Source: Thermoanaerobacterales bacterium
Lineage (GTDB): Bacteria; Actinomycetota; Acidimicrobiia; Acidimicrobiales; JACDCH01
Direction of reading: 5' to 3'
Length of the DNA stretch: 50,021 bases
Assembly: GCA_017577565.1 (NCBI GenBank)
Contig: PKRH01000007.1
Span: forward strand, 1 to 50,021
The position numbers were made by a program, and so were the translations under genes. Numbering within the stretch: the stretch's first letter is position 1; each line of letters starts with the position of its first letter. This document shows positions 38,336-47,152 of the stretch, piece after piece. Under the pieces are notes generated by a model that was not told the origin of the DNA, searched no databases, and saw nothing but the letters and a program-made list of their open reading frames with translations.

Positions 38336-39208
38336 TCACCGCCGCAGCAGGTCCGCGATCCGTCCATAGCCCTCGTGACCGTACCCCTGTTCGACGGCGC
38401 CCCGCATGAGGCGCGCCGTCACCAGCGGCAGCGACGGGTCGATGCCGCGCTCCTCGGAGGTCTCGACGACGTGGTCGATGCCCCGGCGCATCATGGCGAG
38501 GCTGTTCTCGTCGCCCGGGTAGGACTCGGCGGTCAGCTCCTCGGCCAGCTCCCGGGCGGTGGCGACGGCGAGCTGCAGCATCGACTCGCCGTGCGCCGGG
38601 AACTCGGTCGGCTCGATGCCGCCGGTGCTCGCCAGCACCGCCCCGTGGACGAACGACGTCGCCGCGCCGAAGAAGACGTCGAGCATGCCCATGTCGAGCA
38701 GGGCGGCGGTCGCCGCGTCGCCGACGAAGTGGAGGTCGGGGGCGAGCACGCGCAGCACGTCCGCCGCGCGGTCGTAGGCGGCGCGGTCGCCGCCCAGGAG
38801 GAGGGCCGCGCCGTCGGTGCCGATCATCGGTGGCGTCACCATCACCGAGCCCGAGACGTAGGCGGCGCCGGCGCCCTCGACGAGCTCGCCGATGGCCTCG
38901 GCCTCCCGGGGCGTGAGGGAGGTCAGCTCGACGACGGTGGTGCCGGCCAGCGCGGGGCCGGCGGCGGTGAGGACGGCCGTGGCGGCCTCGCCGTCCACGA
39001 GGCTGACGATGACGACGTCGGCGCCGGCCACGGCGGCCGCGGGGTCGGGGGCGGCCTCGGCGCCCAGCGCCACGAGCGGCTCGGCGCGCGACGCGGTCCG
39101 GTTCCACACGACGGTGCGGTGGCCGGCGCCCACGAGCGCCCGGGCGAGGGCCGAGCCCATGGCACCGAGCCCGAGGACGGTGACGTCCGTTGCGGTTCGG
39201 TCGGTCAT
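38336..39208 (-). CDS. imine reductase-like NAD(P)-dependent oxidoreductase
   Basis: A 290-residue member of the beta-hydroxyacid dehydrogenase superfamily, nearest in pattern to imine reductases. The Rossmann motif is TVLGLGAMGSALARAL, followed by VVWNRTASRAEPLV (NADPH-type Arg), ELTSLTPREAEAIGELVEG and GSVMVTPPMIGTDGAALLL. The C-terminal all-helical domain builds the active site across a dimer. The ATG at 39208 was chosen; an in-frame ATG exists 15 bases upstream. The stop is immediately followed in frame by an HxlR C-terminal fragment. The promoter region carries two nested dyads shared with the divergent DHFR-like gene. Confidence 0.85.
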   Translation of the reverse strand: MTDRTATDVTVLGLGAMGSALARALVGAGHRTVVWNRTASRAEPLVALGAEAAPDPAAAVAGADVVIVSLVDGEAATAVLTAAGPALAGTTVVELTSLTPREAEAIGELVEGAGAAYVSGSVMVTPPMIGTDGAALLLGGDRAAYDRAADVLRVLAPDLHFVGDAATAALLDMGMLDVFFGAATSFVHGAVLASTGGIEPTEFPAHGESMLQLAVATARELAEELTAESYPGDENSLAMMRRGIDHVVETSEERGIDPSLPLVTARLMRGAVEQGYGHEGYGRIADLLRR

Positions 39209-39238
39209 GCCGGGATCGTCCACCAGGGCGTCCGACCT

Positions 39239-39265
39239 GGGAAGTACGCACTTCTCGGTGCGTAC
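39239..39265. promoter_or_regulatory. HxlR-type operator without an adjacent intact HxlR
   Basis: GGGAAGTACGCACTTC (39239-39254) contains GAAGT-N4-ACTTC and matches 15 of 16 bases of the site beside the intact HxlR gene. It overlaps a second perfect dyad, GTACGCAC-N6-GTGCGTAC (39244-39265). It lies 31 bases from the reductase start. Confidence 0.6.
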
Positions 39266-39385
39266 CCCGATGAGATCGCGGGCCGCCGTCCGTCTACCCG
39301 AGGATCACACCCTGCGGGCGCCGGCCGCCGCGAGCACCGCGCTCGTGTCCGGCGGGGAGACCCTACGGCATCGAAGGAGCGCACC

Positions 39386-39988
39386 ATGCGAGAGGTCCTC
39401 GTCGACTTCATCACCACCCTCGACGGCTACGCGTCCGGCGAGGGGTGGCCCGGCTTCTGGGGCCTGGAGGGCCCGGAGTACCTGGCCTGGCTCAGCTCCC
39501 AGCCCGAGGTCAGCTACCTGATGGGGGCGAACACGTACCGGCTGATGTCCGGGTTCGCGGCGGGCGAGGTGCCCCCGGGCCAGGAGGAGTTCTCCGAGGA
39601 GGAGGCGGGCTCCCTCGACCAGCTCACCAAGGCGCCGAAGTACGTGTTCTCGAACACGCTGGAGGAGCCCCTGGCGTGGGCCAACAGCACGCTCGTCCGG
39701 GGCGACGCGGTGGAGGCGGTGCGGGCGATGAAGGCGGAGGGCGAGGGCATCCTCGGCACGCTCGGGAGCCTCACCCTGGCCCGCTCCCTCCTCGTGGGCG
39801 GGGTGGTCGACCGGTTCCGGGTGGTGATGTTCCCGGTCATCACCGGCGCCACCGGCGAGGAGCGGATCTACGACGGCTACCCGGACGTCGCGCTCGAGAT
39901 GACCGACCACGCCACCTTCGACGGCGGCATCCAGCTCGTCGAGTACCGCCCGCGGGTGCTCGACCGCCCGCCGCTGGCCACGAGCTGA
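39386..39988 (+). CDS. dihydrofolate reductase / RibD C-terminal-like protein
   Basis: A 200-residue protein of the DHFR-fold RibD C-terminal group, which reduces pterin-like or other small substrates with NADPH. Landmarks are VLVDFITTLDGYASGEGW, SYLMGANTYRLMSGF, KYVFSNTLEEPLAW, GTLGSLTLARSLLVGGVVDRFRV and VMFPVITGATGEERIY. There is no deaminase domain, so it is not riboflavin RibD. Such proteins often sit beside stress regulators. The ATG follows GAAGGAG. It is divergent from the imine-reductase-like gene and shares its operator region. Confidence 0.87.
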   Translation: MREVLVDFITTLDGYASGEGWPGFWGLEGPEYLAWLSSQPEVSYLMGANTYRLMSGFAAGEVPPGQEEFSEEEAGSLDQLTKAPKYVFSNTLEEPLAWANSTLVRGDAVEAVRAMKAEGEGILGTLGSLTLARSLLVGGVVDRFRVVMFPVITGATGEERIYDGYPDVALEMTDHATFDGGIQLVEYRPRVLDRPPLATS

Positions 39989-40247
39989 GCGCCGTTGGTG
40001 CCCGCCATCGGCGGCGCATGACGCCCCACGAGGACGAGGGCGAGCTCTGCGACCCCTCCACCCGCTCGCGGCGGGTCGGGGCCGATCGCGGGCACGACGG
40101 GCCGTCGGTCGGCACCCGGCAGCGTGGTCGATGTCACGCCGCCCACGGGGACGCCGGCACGTACCCTCCGCGAGGGCGGCGCGGATCGACCACGGCCCTC
40201 GTCGGCGTCGCCCCCGGCGACCCCGACCGAACCCTCGGGGAGCTCGC

Positions 40248-42572
40248 ATGCCCACCTGGACCGCTCGCTGGATCGCCCCGGTCGAGGACGAGGACGGGCC
40301 CGACCGACGGCGGCCCGTCCACCAGCTCGCCGGCGCGGCGCGGATCGACCACGACGTGGCCGCCGCCGTCCTCCACGTCACCGCCCACGGCATCTACGAG
40401 GCCTTCGTCAACGGCATCCGGGTGGGCGACCAGGAGCTGACACCGGGCTGGACCGCCTACCGCTCGCGCCTCCAGTACCAGAGCTACGACGTCACCGGGC
40501 TCCTGCGCCGCGGCGACAACGTCCTCGGCGCGCTGCTCAGCGACGGCTGGTGGCGGGGGCAGAGCGGCCTGGCCCGCCGGGTCGACGACTACGGGCCGAC
40601 CACCGCGCTGCTCGCCCAGCTCGACGTCACCCACGCCGACGGCACCACGGCCTCCTTCGGCACCGACGGGACCTGGCGGTCGGCCCCCAGCCACATCCTC
40701 GGCGCCGACCTCGTCGCCGGCGAGGTCCACGACCTCCGGCGGCGCCGGGACTGGCGCGACCGCGCCTCCTGGGCCCCGGTGCGGGTCGAGGACCACGGGT
40801 ACGCCGAGCTGGTCGAGCCCGTCGCCCCACCGGTCCGGCGGGTCGAGGAGCTGCGGCCGGCGTCGGTGACCCGGCTGCGGCCGGGGTGCTGGGTGGTCGA
40901 CGTCGGGCAGAACGTCAACGGCTGGGTACGGCTCGGCCGCCTCGGCCCGGCCGGGACGGCCGTCACCCTCACGTACGGGGAGTGGCTCGACCGCGACGGC
41001 GACGTGACCCAGGAGCACCTCCGGGCCCGGTCCTTCCAGCCCGACACCGTCACCGAGGTGCCGTTCCAGACGGACGTCGTGATCTCCGCCGGGCGCCCCG
41101 ACGACGTCTTCGAGCCGCGGCACAGCACGAAGGGCTTCCAGTACGTGCGGGTCGAGGGTGCCCTCGACGACCTGACCGTCGACGACGTCACCGCCGTCGT
41201 GGTCCACACCGACCTGACCCGCCTCGGCGACTTCGCGTGCTCCGACGAGCGGATCAACCGGCTCCACCGCATGTGCGACTGGAGCTTCCGGGGCAACGCC
41301 TGCGACGTGCCCACCGACTGCCCCACCCGGGAGCGGGCGGGGTGGACCGGCGACTGGCAGATCTTCGTCGAGGCGGCCGCCCACCTCTACGACGTCCGGG
41401 GCTTCAACCGGAAGTGGCTGCGCGACCTCGCCGCCGACCAGCGACCGGACGGCCGGGTCACCAACATCGTCCCCGAGCCCCACCCGGGCGACGACCGCCC
41501 GCCCGCGTTCTGGCCGCGCACCGAGGGATCGGCCGGGTGGGGCGACGCCGCCGTGCACGTCCCCTGGGTGCAGCACCGGATGACCGGGGACGTCGAGATC
41601 CTGGCCGAGCAGTACGACTCGGCCCGCCGGTGGGTCGACTTCGCCGCCCGGGCGGCGGCGAGCGGGCGGCACCCCCGCCGGGTCGAGCGCTCGATCGAGC
41701 CGGCGCCCCACGAGCGGTACCTGTGGGACACCGGGTGGCACTACGGCGAGTGGCTCGAGGCGGGCGAGACCCTCGACCAAGCGGTCGCCAAGGCCAGGGA
41801 GGCCGACCCCGGCCCGGTGGCCACCGCCTACCTGTACCGGTCGGCGTCCGAGCTGGCCGAGATCGCCGGGGTGCTCGGCCGGTCCGACGACGCCGCCCGC
41901 TACGCGGAGCTCGCCGATCGGGTCGCCGACGCCTGGCGGACCGAGTTCCTCGCCGACGACGGGCGCACCACCCCCGACACGCAGGCCACCTACGCCCGGG
42001 CGCTCGCCTTCGGGCTCGTCCCCGGCGAGCTGCGGGCCGCCTCCGCCGCCCGGCTCGTCGAGCTGGTCCGGGAGGCGGGCGACCACCTCACGACCGGCTT
42101 CCTCGCCACGCCGTTCCTGCTCCCCGTCCTCGCCGACACCGGCCACCTCGACGTGGCCTACGACGTCCTCTTCCAGGACACCGAGCCGTCCTGGCTCGTC
42201 ATGGTCGACCGGGGCGCCACCACCGTCTGGGAGGAGTGGGGCGGGGTCGACGCCGACGGCAACCCGCACGCCTCGCTCAACCACTACAGCAAGGGCGCGG
42301 TCATCTCGTTCCTCCACCGGTACGTCGCCGGGCTGCGGCCGGTCGAACCGGGCTACCGGCGCTTCCTGGTGCAGCCGTGCCCCGGCGGTGGCATCACCTC
42401 CGCCCGCACCCACCACGACAGCCCGCACGGCCGCATCGCCGTGGCGTGGCGGGACGAGGGCGGGCGGCTGACCGTCGAGGTCGACGTCCCCACCGGGACG
42501 AGCGCCGAGCTGCGGCTGCCCGACGGCGCCCGCCACGAGCTGGGTCCCGGCCGGCACTCGGTGACGAGCTGA
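40248..42572 (+). CDS. alpha-L-rhamnosidase, GH78
   Basis: Hydrolyses terminal alpha-L-rhamnose from plant glycosides or polysaccharides. The 774 residues contain the N-terminal beta-sandwich domains (AYRSRLQYQSYDVTGLLRRG; DVGQNVNGWVRL) and the (alpha/alpha)6 catalytic domain with CDVPTDCPTRERAGWTGD (catalytic acid region) and ATTVWEEWGG (general base Glu). The C-terminal beta-domain includes YRRFLVQPCPGGGIT. There is no signal peptide, so it acts on imported glycosides. The ATG follows GGGGA. No sugar transporter or rhamnose-catabolic gene is adjacent, which makes it a lone enzyme here. Confidence 0.95.
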   Translation: MPTWTARWIAPVEDEDGPDRRRPVHQLAGAARIDHDVAAAVLHVTAHGIYEAFVNGIRVGDQELTPGWTAYRSRLQYQSYDVTGLLRRGDNVLGALLSDGWWRGQSGLARRVDDYGPTTALLAQLDVTHADGTTASFGTDGTWRSAPSHILGADLVAGEVHDLRRRRDWRDRASWAPVRVEDHGYAELVEPVAPPVRRVEELRPASVTRLRPGCWVVDVGQNVNGWVRLGRLGPAGTAVTLTYGEWLDRDGDVTQEHLRARSFQPDTVTEVPFQTDVVISAGRPDDVFEPRHSTKGFQYVRVEGALDDLTVDDVTAVVVHTDLTRLGDFACSDERINRLHRMCDWSFRGNACDVPTDCPTRERAGWTGDWQIFVEAAAHLYDVRGFNRKWLRDLAADQRPDGRVTNIVPEPHPGDDRPPAFWPRTEGSAGWGDAAVHVPWVQHRMTGDVEILAEQYDSARRWVDFAARAAASGRHPRRVERSIEPAPHERYLWDTGWHYGEWLEAGETLDQAVAKAREADPGPVATAYLYRSASELAEIAGVLGRSDDAARYAELADRVADAWRTEFLADDGRTTPDTQATYARALAFGLVPGELRAASAARLVELVREAGDHLTTGFLATPFLLPVLADTGHLDVAYDVLFQDTEPSWLVMVDRGATTVWEEWGGVDADGNPHASLNHYSKGAVISFLHRYVAGLRPVEPGYRRFLVQPCPGGGITSARTHHDSPHGRIAVAWRDEGGRLTVEVDVPTGTSAELRLPDGARHELGPGRHSVTS

Positions 42573-42709
42573 CGCGCGGCCGGCCGCACCCACGGACGTG
42601 CCGGACCTCGGGGATGGCAGGGGTCCACACGCCACCACCCGAGGCCGGGCCACCTCCTCGCTCGCCCCGCGACCGAGTCGCCCGCCACGCCGACGCCGGG
42701 AACGACGAA

Positions 42710-42736
42710 GGCCCCGGCCGGTTCCGGCACGGGGCC
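42710..42736 (-). terminator. terminator of tRNA-Arg
   Basis: On the minus strand GGCCCCG ... CGGGGCC (7-base outer stem with a nested GCCGG/CCGGC) begins 26 bases after the tRNA and is followed by TTCGTCGTT. Confidence 0.6.
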
Positions 42737-42762
42737 CTGTCAGGCTCGGCTGTTGCGGTCAG

Positions 42763-42836
42763 CGCGCTCGGAGGGACTCGAACCCCCAACCTTCTGATCC
42801 GTAGTCAGATGCTCTCTCCAATTGAGCTACGAGCGC
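42763..42836 (-). tRNA. tRNA-Arg (anticodon ACG)
   Basis: On the minus strand the cloverleaf folds cleanly: acceptor GCGCTCG/CGAGCGC, D-arm GCTC-N7-GAGC, anticodon stem TCTGA/TCAGA around loop CTACGGA, and T-arm with TTCGAGT. The anticodon is at 42800-42802 and, with A34 modified to inosine, reads CGU, CGC and CGA. The 3' CCA is not encoded. Confidence 0.97.
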
Positions 42837-42985
42837 CTGTTGCGGAAGAGCAAGCGTACCGCGGCCGGCGGCGGGCGCCCAACCGGCACCTCCCTCCCGG
42901 CCGACCGCCCCGGCGGCCGGATGCGCCGTCGCCGGCGTGGCTAGCCTGGCCTGCGACGACGGCCGCAGCGGAGGGGGGGTTGGCC

Positions 42986-44206
42986 GTGCCGTACAACCGC
43001 ACCGGGTACGTCGTGCACGACGCCGACGCCCACATCATGGAGACGCCGAGCTGGCTGCGCGACCACGCCGACCCGGCGATCCGCGACCGCATCCCGCTGC
43101 TGACCTACCCCGGGGGCAACGAGCTGCGCCAGACCGGCGACCCCGACGAGCAGCGACGCGACCTCGAGGCCGCGTTCGAGCGGCTCGCCGCCAAGCACGC
43201 CTCCCCCGAGTACCGGGCCGCCGAGGCCGAGGAGATCATGCTCCGCAAGAACTTCGCGGCCACCGGCAGCTTCCTCGCCGAGGACCGGCCCCGCGCCCTC
43301 GACCACCTCGGGTTCGCCAGCCAGCTCGTCTTCAACACCTTCCACAACCGCCGCCTCCACGACTGGGAGCACAGCGGCGACATGGAGCTGGCCATCGGCG
43401 CCGCCCGGGCCCACAACCGGGGGATGCTGGAGTTCTGCTCGGTCGACCCCCGGCTGCTGCCCACCTGCTACGTCCCGCTCGCCGACCTCGAGCGGGCACC
43501 GGCGCTGGCCGAGGAGGCGATCGAGGCCGGGGCCGCCGCCCTGCTCGTCGCCTCGGGCTGCCCGCCCGGGCACTCGCCCAGCCACATCGCGCTCGACGGC
43601 GTGTGGGCCCGGGCCGAGGAGGCCCGCATCCCGATCGTCTTCCACGTCGGCGGGACGGGCGACCTCATCGACCCCGACTACTTCAACAACGGCCTGCCGG
43701 TCCCGCCCGACTTCCACGGCGGCGAGGAGAACTTCCGGTCGGTCGACTACATGGGCATCCCCGGCCCGCCGGCGCAGACGCTGGCCACCATGATCTTCGA
43801 CGGCGTGCTGGAGCGGTTCCCGGACCTGCGCATCGGGGTCATCGAGCAGGGCGCGATCTGGGTGCCGTCGTGGTGCCGCCAGATGGAGTCGGCCTTCGAC
43901 GCCTTCAGCCGCCACGAGGAGCGCCTGCGGGCCCTGTCGCTGCGCCCCAGCGAGTACGTGCGCCGGCAGATCCGCTTCACCCCCTACCCGACCGAGGACG
44001 TCGGCTGGGTCATCGCCCAGGCCGGGCCGGAGGTCTGCCTGTTCTCGTCCGACTACCCGCACGTCGAGGGCGGCCGCCGGCCGATCGAGCGGTTCGAGGC
44101 GTCCCTCGACGCCAGCGACATCGACACCCACGCCCGCCAGCGCTTCTACGCCGACAACTTCCTCGACCTCATGGGCTCGGCCGTCGAGCACCTCGTCCCG
44201 ACCTGA
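42986..44206 (+). CDS. amidohydrolase-2-family protein
   Basis: A 406-residue TIM-barrel metal-dependent hydrolase or decarboxylase of the ACMSD/amidohydrolase-2 family. The first metal motif reads DADAHIMETP (Asp-x-His, single His); later ligands include FHVGGTG (His) and the C-terminal LFSSDYPHVEGG (Asp). Other landmarks are ASQLVFNTFHNRR, NRGMLEFCSVDPRLLPT and QTLATMIFDGVLERFPDLRIGV. Similar proteins are abundant in actinobacteria degrading aromatics, but the substrate is unknown. The GTG at 42986 is preferred over TTG at 42980 because GGAGGGGG then has normal spacing. It lies 150 bases beyond the tRNA on the opposite strand. Confidence 0.88.
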   Translation: MPYNRTGYVVHDADAHIMETPSWLRDHADPAIRDRIPLLTYPGGNELRQTGDPDEQRRDLEAAFERLAAKHASPEYRAAEAEEIMLRKNFAATGSFLAEDRPRALDHLGFASQLVFNTFHNRRLHDWEHSGDMELAIGAARAHNRGMLEFCSVDPRLLPTCYVPLADLERAPALAEEAIEAGAAALLVASGCPPGHSPSHIALDGVWARAEEARIPIVFHVGGTGDLIDPDYFNNGLPVPPDFHGGEENFRSVDYMGIPGPPAQTLATMIFDGVLERFPDLRIGVIEQGAIWVPSWCRQMESAFDAFSRHEERLRALSLRPSEYVRRQIRFTPYPTEDVGWVIAQAGPEVCLFSSDYPHVEGGRRPIERFEASLDASDIDTHARQRFYADNFLDLMGSAVEHLVPT

Positions 44207-44292
44207 CCCACGCCCGGGCCGCGGCCCCGCCACCGCCCCGCGCCCCGCCGGTTCGCGCCGATCGACCGGCGGCGCCGCCGGGCACTCCCGGC

Positions 44293-44466
44293 TCAGCGAC
44301 GCTCGGCGGCCTGGCCGGCGATGTCGACCACCAGGCCCCGCAGCTCGTCGGGGACCCCGGCGCGGCGCCACCAGTCGATCGCGGGCACGTCGTGGTGCAG
44401 GGCCTTCGCAAGCTCGAGCTCTCCGCCACGAGCTCGGATGGCCAGTTCCAACAGGTCCTGGTCCAT
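44293..44466 (-). CDS. small hypothetical protein
   Basis: A 57-residue mostly helical protein with a conserved-looking segment HHDVPAIDWWRRAGVPDELRG. I do not recognise it. The ATG at 44466 is preceded by only a weak GAGGG. It fills the gap between the convergent amidohydrolase (stop 44206) and the next minus-strand gene, which starts at 45480 and ends at 44563. Coding potential is inferred from composition only. Confidence 0.45.
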   Translation of the reverse strand: MDQDLLELAIRARGGELELAKALHHDVPAIDWWRRAGVPDELRGLVVDIAGQAAERR

Positions 44467-44562
44467 GGCCCTCAAGCATCCCCGATCGGGGGCCGGATCA
44501 GAAGCGAGTTGCCCGGATCCTCACACGCCGTTCACACGACGGCGACACAGCGGTTCCCGCCG

Positions 44563-45480
44563 TCACGCCAGCCGGTCGGGATCGAACGTCCACGGCGTCG
44601 CCGGCAGCGCCGCCGGGTCGAAGGCCGGCAGGAGGTCGGCCACCGACGCCACCCGGGTCCCCGGTGGCGCGAGGCCCAGGGACGCCGCCATCGCCCCGAG
44701 CACGACGTCGGGCTCGACGCCGCCGGCGCGGAGCTGGGCGAGGGTGACGGCCCCGTGGCGCTTGGCCAGGCGCTGGCCGTCGGGCCCCAGCACCAGGGGC
44801 ACGTGGGTGTAGGCCGGAACCCGCAGCCCCAACCGGCGCGCCAGCCACACCTGGCGGGGCGTCGTGTCGAGCAGGTCGTCGCCCCGGACCACCTCCTCGA
44901 CCCCCTGCTCGTGGTCGTCGACCACGACCGCGAGCTGGTAGGCGGGGGCGCCGTCGGCCCGGCGGACGACGAAGTCGTCGATGGCGCGGACGACCCGGCC
45001 GTGCAGCCGGTCCACCACCTCGACCCGCTCGCCCCCCGCCCGCACCCGCCACGACGGGCGCCGCCCCTCGGCGGCCCGGGCGGCCCGCTCCTCGGGCGTC
45101 AGGTCGCGGCAGGTGCCCGGGTAGGCGCCCTCGGGCAGCGGGCCGTGGGGCGCGGCCACCGCCGCCTGCACCTCCCGCCGGGTGCAGTAGCACGGGTAGA
45201 GCAGGCCGTCGGCCTCCAGCCGGGCCAGCGCCGCCTCGTAGCGGTCGAACCGTTGGGACTGGCGCACGACCTCGCCGTCCCAGTCGATCCCCAGCGCCCG
45301 CAGGTCGGCCAGGTGGGCGGCCACGTGCTCGTCGCGCGACGCCACCCGGTCGAGGTCCTCGACGCGCACCAGGAAGCGCCCGCCCGACGAGCGGGCGAAC
45401 AGCCACGCGAGCACCGCCGTGCGCAGGTTGCCGACGTGCAGCGGCCCGGTGGGGCTGGGGGCGAACCGTCCGGTGGGCAC
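44563..45480 (-). CDS. gluQ: glutamyl-Q tRNA(Asp) synthetase
   Basis: Truncated glutamyl-tRNA synthetase paralogue that attaches glutamate to queuosine at the wobble base of tRNA(Asp). The 305 residues cover only the catalytic domain: class I HIGH-like APSPTGPLHVGNLRTA, zinc-type cysteines in YPCYCTRREV and PGTCRDL, VVRGDDLLDTTPRQ, and a KMSKS-like LAKRHG. It has no anticodon-binding domain, as expected. The GTG start lies 12 bases after the cyclase stop, so it is likely co-transcribed with it. Its presence implies that the organism makes or salvages queuosine. Confidence 0.93.
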   Translation of the reverse strand: MPTGRFAPSPTGPLHVGNLRTAVLAWLFARSSGGRFLVRVEDLDRVASRDEHVAAHLADLRALGIDWDGEVVRQSQRFDRYEAALARLEADGLLYPCYCTRREVQAAVAAPHGPLPEGAYPGTCRDLTPEERAARAAEGRRPSWRVRAGGERVEVVDRLHGRVVRAIDDFVVRRADGAPAYQLAVVVDDHEQGVEEVVRGDDLLDTTPRQVWLARRLGLRVPAYTHVPLVLGPDGQRLAKRHGAVTLAQLRAGGVEPDVVLGAMAASLGLAPPGTRVASVADLLPAFDPAALPATPWTFDPDRLA

Positions 45481-45492
45481 CCCGGTACGTTC

Positions 45493-46563
45493 TCAGGCCG
45501 CCGGGTCGAGGCTCCAGACGGTGACCGGGCGGTCGAACCCCTTGAGCATGCGGCGCCCGGCCGGCTCGAACGCCAGCTCCTCGTCGTCCGCCAGCGCCTC
45601 GGCCACCGCCGCGTCGACCAGCACCTCGCCGGGGATGGCCGTCGCCGCCAGCCGGGAGGCGAGGTTCACGACCGGCCCGTAGTAGTCGCCGTGGCGGAAC
45701 AGCACCTCGCCGAACACCAGGCCGCCGCGGGGCTGGGTGCCGTCGGCCGTGAAGGTGCGGACGAGGTCGGCGGCGATGCGGCACCCGGCCGCCGGGTCGA
45801 CGGCGGCGAACATGATGGCGTCGCCGATGAACTTCACGAGCCGGCCCTCGTGGGCGGCGACGACCTCGAAGGCCCGCGACTCGAAGCGGCTGACGAACGC
45901 ACCCAGCTCGTCGGGGTCGAGCCCCGCCTGCATGCCCGTGGAGCCCACGAGGTCGACGAAGCCGACCGCCAGCCGGGCCAGCTCGCGGCGGGCGACGCCC
46001 TCCTGGACGACGCGCTGGCGGGCCACGGCCTGGCGCATGTGGTGCCGGAACACCGCGCCGAGGCCGACCCCCAGCTCGAGGGCGAGCGAGGTGGCCCGGA
46101 CGTTGGCCTCGGCCATCTCGGCGAGCGAGGCGCCCTGGCGGCGCAGCTCCCCCTCGAGCCCCTGGACGTAGACGGCGACGGCCGCCTCGGCGATCCGCTC
46201 CATCGCCCCGGCGACGACCCGCAGGATGTCGCGGCCCTGCACGATGCCGACCTCGGCCGCCACGTGCATCCGCTCGACGAAGGTGACGTCGGCCGAGGAG
46301 AACAGCGGCGCGTCGACGTCGGGCACGATCACGCCCAGGTCGTGGAACATGCCCACGACGTGGCTGAGCGGCACGCCCGCCCGCTCGGCGACCTCCCGGG
46401 CCGACAGCTCCGACGCCCGCTCGATCACGAGGTCGCCGGCCAGGCCGGCGAGGCGCTCGTCGTCGATGCCCCGGGCTCCGTCCGTGCGGCCGTCGACGCC
46501 GCGCGCCGCGAGCCAGCGGCGCACCTCGTCGGCCCCCGGTGCGGCGCCTGCGCGATCGCCCAT
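45493..46563 (-). CDS. class III adenylate cyclase with N-terminal helix-turn-helix-like region
   Basis: A 356-residue protein. Residues about 35-100 contain SAREVAERAGVPLSHVVGMFHDLGV, a MerR-like helix-turn-helix pattern; 100-190 is helical, perhaps a signalling linker; 195-350 is a class III cyclase domain. All key residues are visible: metal Asp204 (GFVDLVGSTG) and Asp248, Lys244 (VKFIGDAIM), and Asn300 and Arg304 (YYGPVVNLASRLAA), so it should make cAMP. It has no membrane segment. The ATG is 8 bases downstream of TACCCT, a leaderless-type start. GluQ follows on the same strand. Confidence 0.92.
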   Translation of the reverse strand: MGDRAGAAPGADEVRRWLAARGVDGRTDGARGIDDERLAGLAGDLVIERASELSAREVAERAGVPLSHVVGMFHDLGVIVPDVDAPLFSSADVTFVERMHVAAEVGIVQGRDILRVVAGAMERIAEAAVAVYVQGLEGELRRQGASLAEMAEANVRATSLALELGVGLGAVFRHHMRQAVARQRVVQEGVARRELARLAVGFVDLVGSTGMQAGLDPDELGAFVSRFESRAFEVVAAHEGRLVKFIGDAIMFAAVDPAAGCRIAADLVRTFTADGTQPRGGLVFGEVLFRHGDYYGPVVNLASRLAATAIPGEVLVDAAVAEALADDEELAFEPAGRRMLKGFDRPVTVWSLDPAA

Positions 46564-46571
46564 CCCGGCGC

Positions 46572-46577
46572 AGGGTA
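46572..46577 (-). promoter_or_regulatory. -10-like hexamer, adenylate cyclase gene
   Basis: On the minus strand TACCCT sits 8 bases before the ATG at 46563. Confidence 0.35.
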
Positions 46578-46605
46578 GGCGGCCGGCCCCCGGGCGGCGA
46601 GCGCT

Positions 46606-46860
46606 CTACCTGCGGAGGGCGGAGATGAGCTCGCCCTTGCTCATCGACGAGCGGCCGTGGATGTCGCGCTCGCGGGCGCGCTGCAGCAGCTCGGCCTTCG
46701 TCATGTCCTCGTACGTCGGCGACCGGCCGCCCTTGCGCGACGCCGGGCGCCCCGCGTTGGAGATGCGCGCCGCCTTGCCCTTGCTCATGCCCTCGTCGCG
46801 CATGGCCTCGTACTGCTCCGGGCGCTTGACGCTGGGGCCGTGGTCGGATCCTCGCGGCAT
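46606..46860 (-). CDS. DUF7218-like protein with a Rho N-terminal/SAP-like helix pair
   Basis: An 84-residue basic protein. The N-terminal half (MPRGSDHGPSVKRPEQYEAM, KGKAARISNAG) matches small actinobacterial proteins annotated DUF7218. The C-terminal half (YEDMTKAELLQRARERDIHG, MSKGELISALRR) is a Rho-N/SAP-like nucleic-acid-binding helix-extended-loop-helix. A role in DNA or RNA binding under stress is plausible but unproven. The ATG follows GAGGAGG. Confidence 0.8.
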   Translation of the reverse strand: MPRGSDHGPSVKRPEQYEAMRDEGMSKGKAARISNAGRPASRKGGRSPTYEDMTKAELLQRARERDIHGRSSMSKGELISALRR

Positions 46861-46947
46861 CGGTGCCTCCTCGCCGGGGTCACCCACCCGTCTACCCCCG
46901 CGGACGCCGCCCAACCCGACCGGCCACCCACGGTCCGCCGGGCGCGC

Positions 46948-46975
46948 CACCGCCCGGCCGTCGGGCCGGGCGGTG
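46948..46975 (-). terminator. terminator of tRNA-Ser
   Basis: Perfect 12-base arms (CACCGCCCGGCC and its complement) with a 4-base loop, beginning three bases beyond the tRNA 3' end. No T-tract. Confidence 0.65.
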
Positions 46976-46978
46976 CGG

Positions 46979-47069
46979 CGGAGAGGGTGGGATTTGAACC
47001 CACGGAGAGCCTTGCGGCCCTCACCTCCTTAGCAGGGAGGCGCCTTCGACCTGACTCGGCCACCTCTCC
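46979..47069 (-). tRNA. tRNA-Ser (anticodon GCT)
   Basis: On the minus strand: acceptor GGAGAGG/CCTCTCC with discriminator G, D-arm with GCCGAGTCAGG, anticodon stem CCTCC/GGAGG around CTGCTAA, a long class II variable arm (GGGCCGCAAGGCTC), and T-arm with TTCAAAT. It reads AGC and AGU. The CCA end is not encoded. Confidence 0.97.
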
Positions 47070-47152
47070 GGGCTTGTGAGGGCTGCATGTTAGCCGCAGG
47101 GGGCCGTGTCCGCCTCGCCCCACGGCCGGTGCCCGGGGCGCATACTGGTGCC

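Noticed and set aside
39386..39988. Riboflavin biosynthesis RibD
   Set aside because: Only the reductase-like fold is present and the deaminase half is missing. No rib genes are nearby.
40134..42653. 839-codon minus-strand frame opposite the rhamnosidase
   Set aside because: The plus-strand GH78 protein shows all family motifs. The antisense frame is featureless.
42763..42836. Attachment site for a genomic island at tRNA-Arg
   Set aside because: No integrase, no direct repeat of the tRNA end, and normal composition on both sides.
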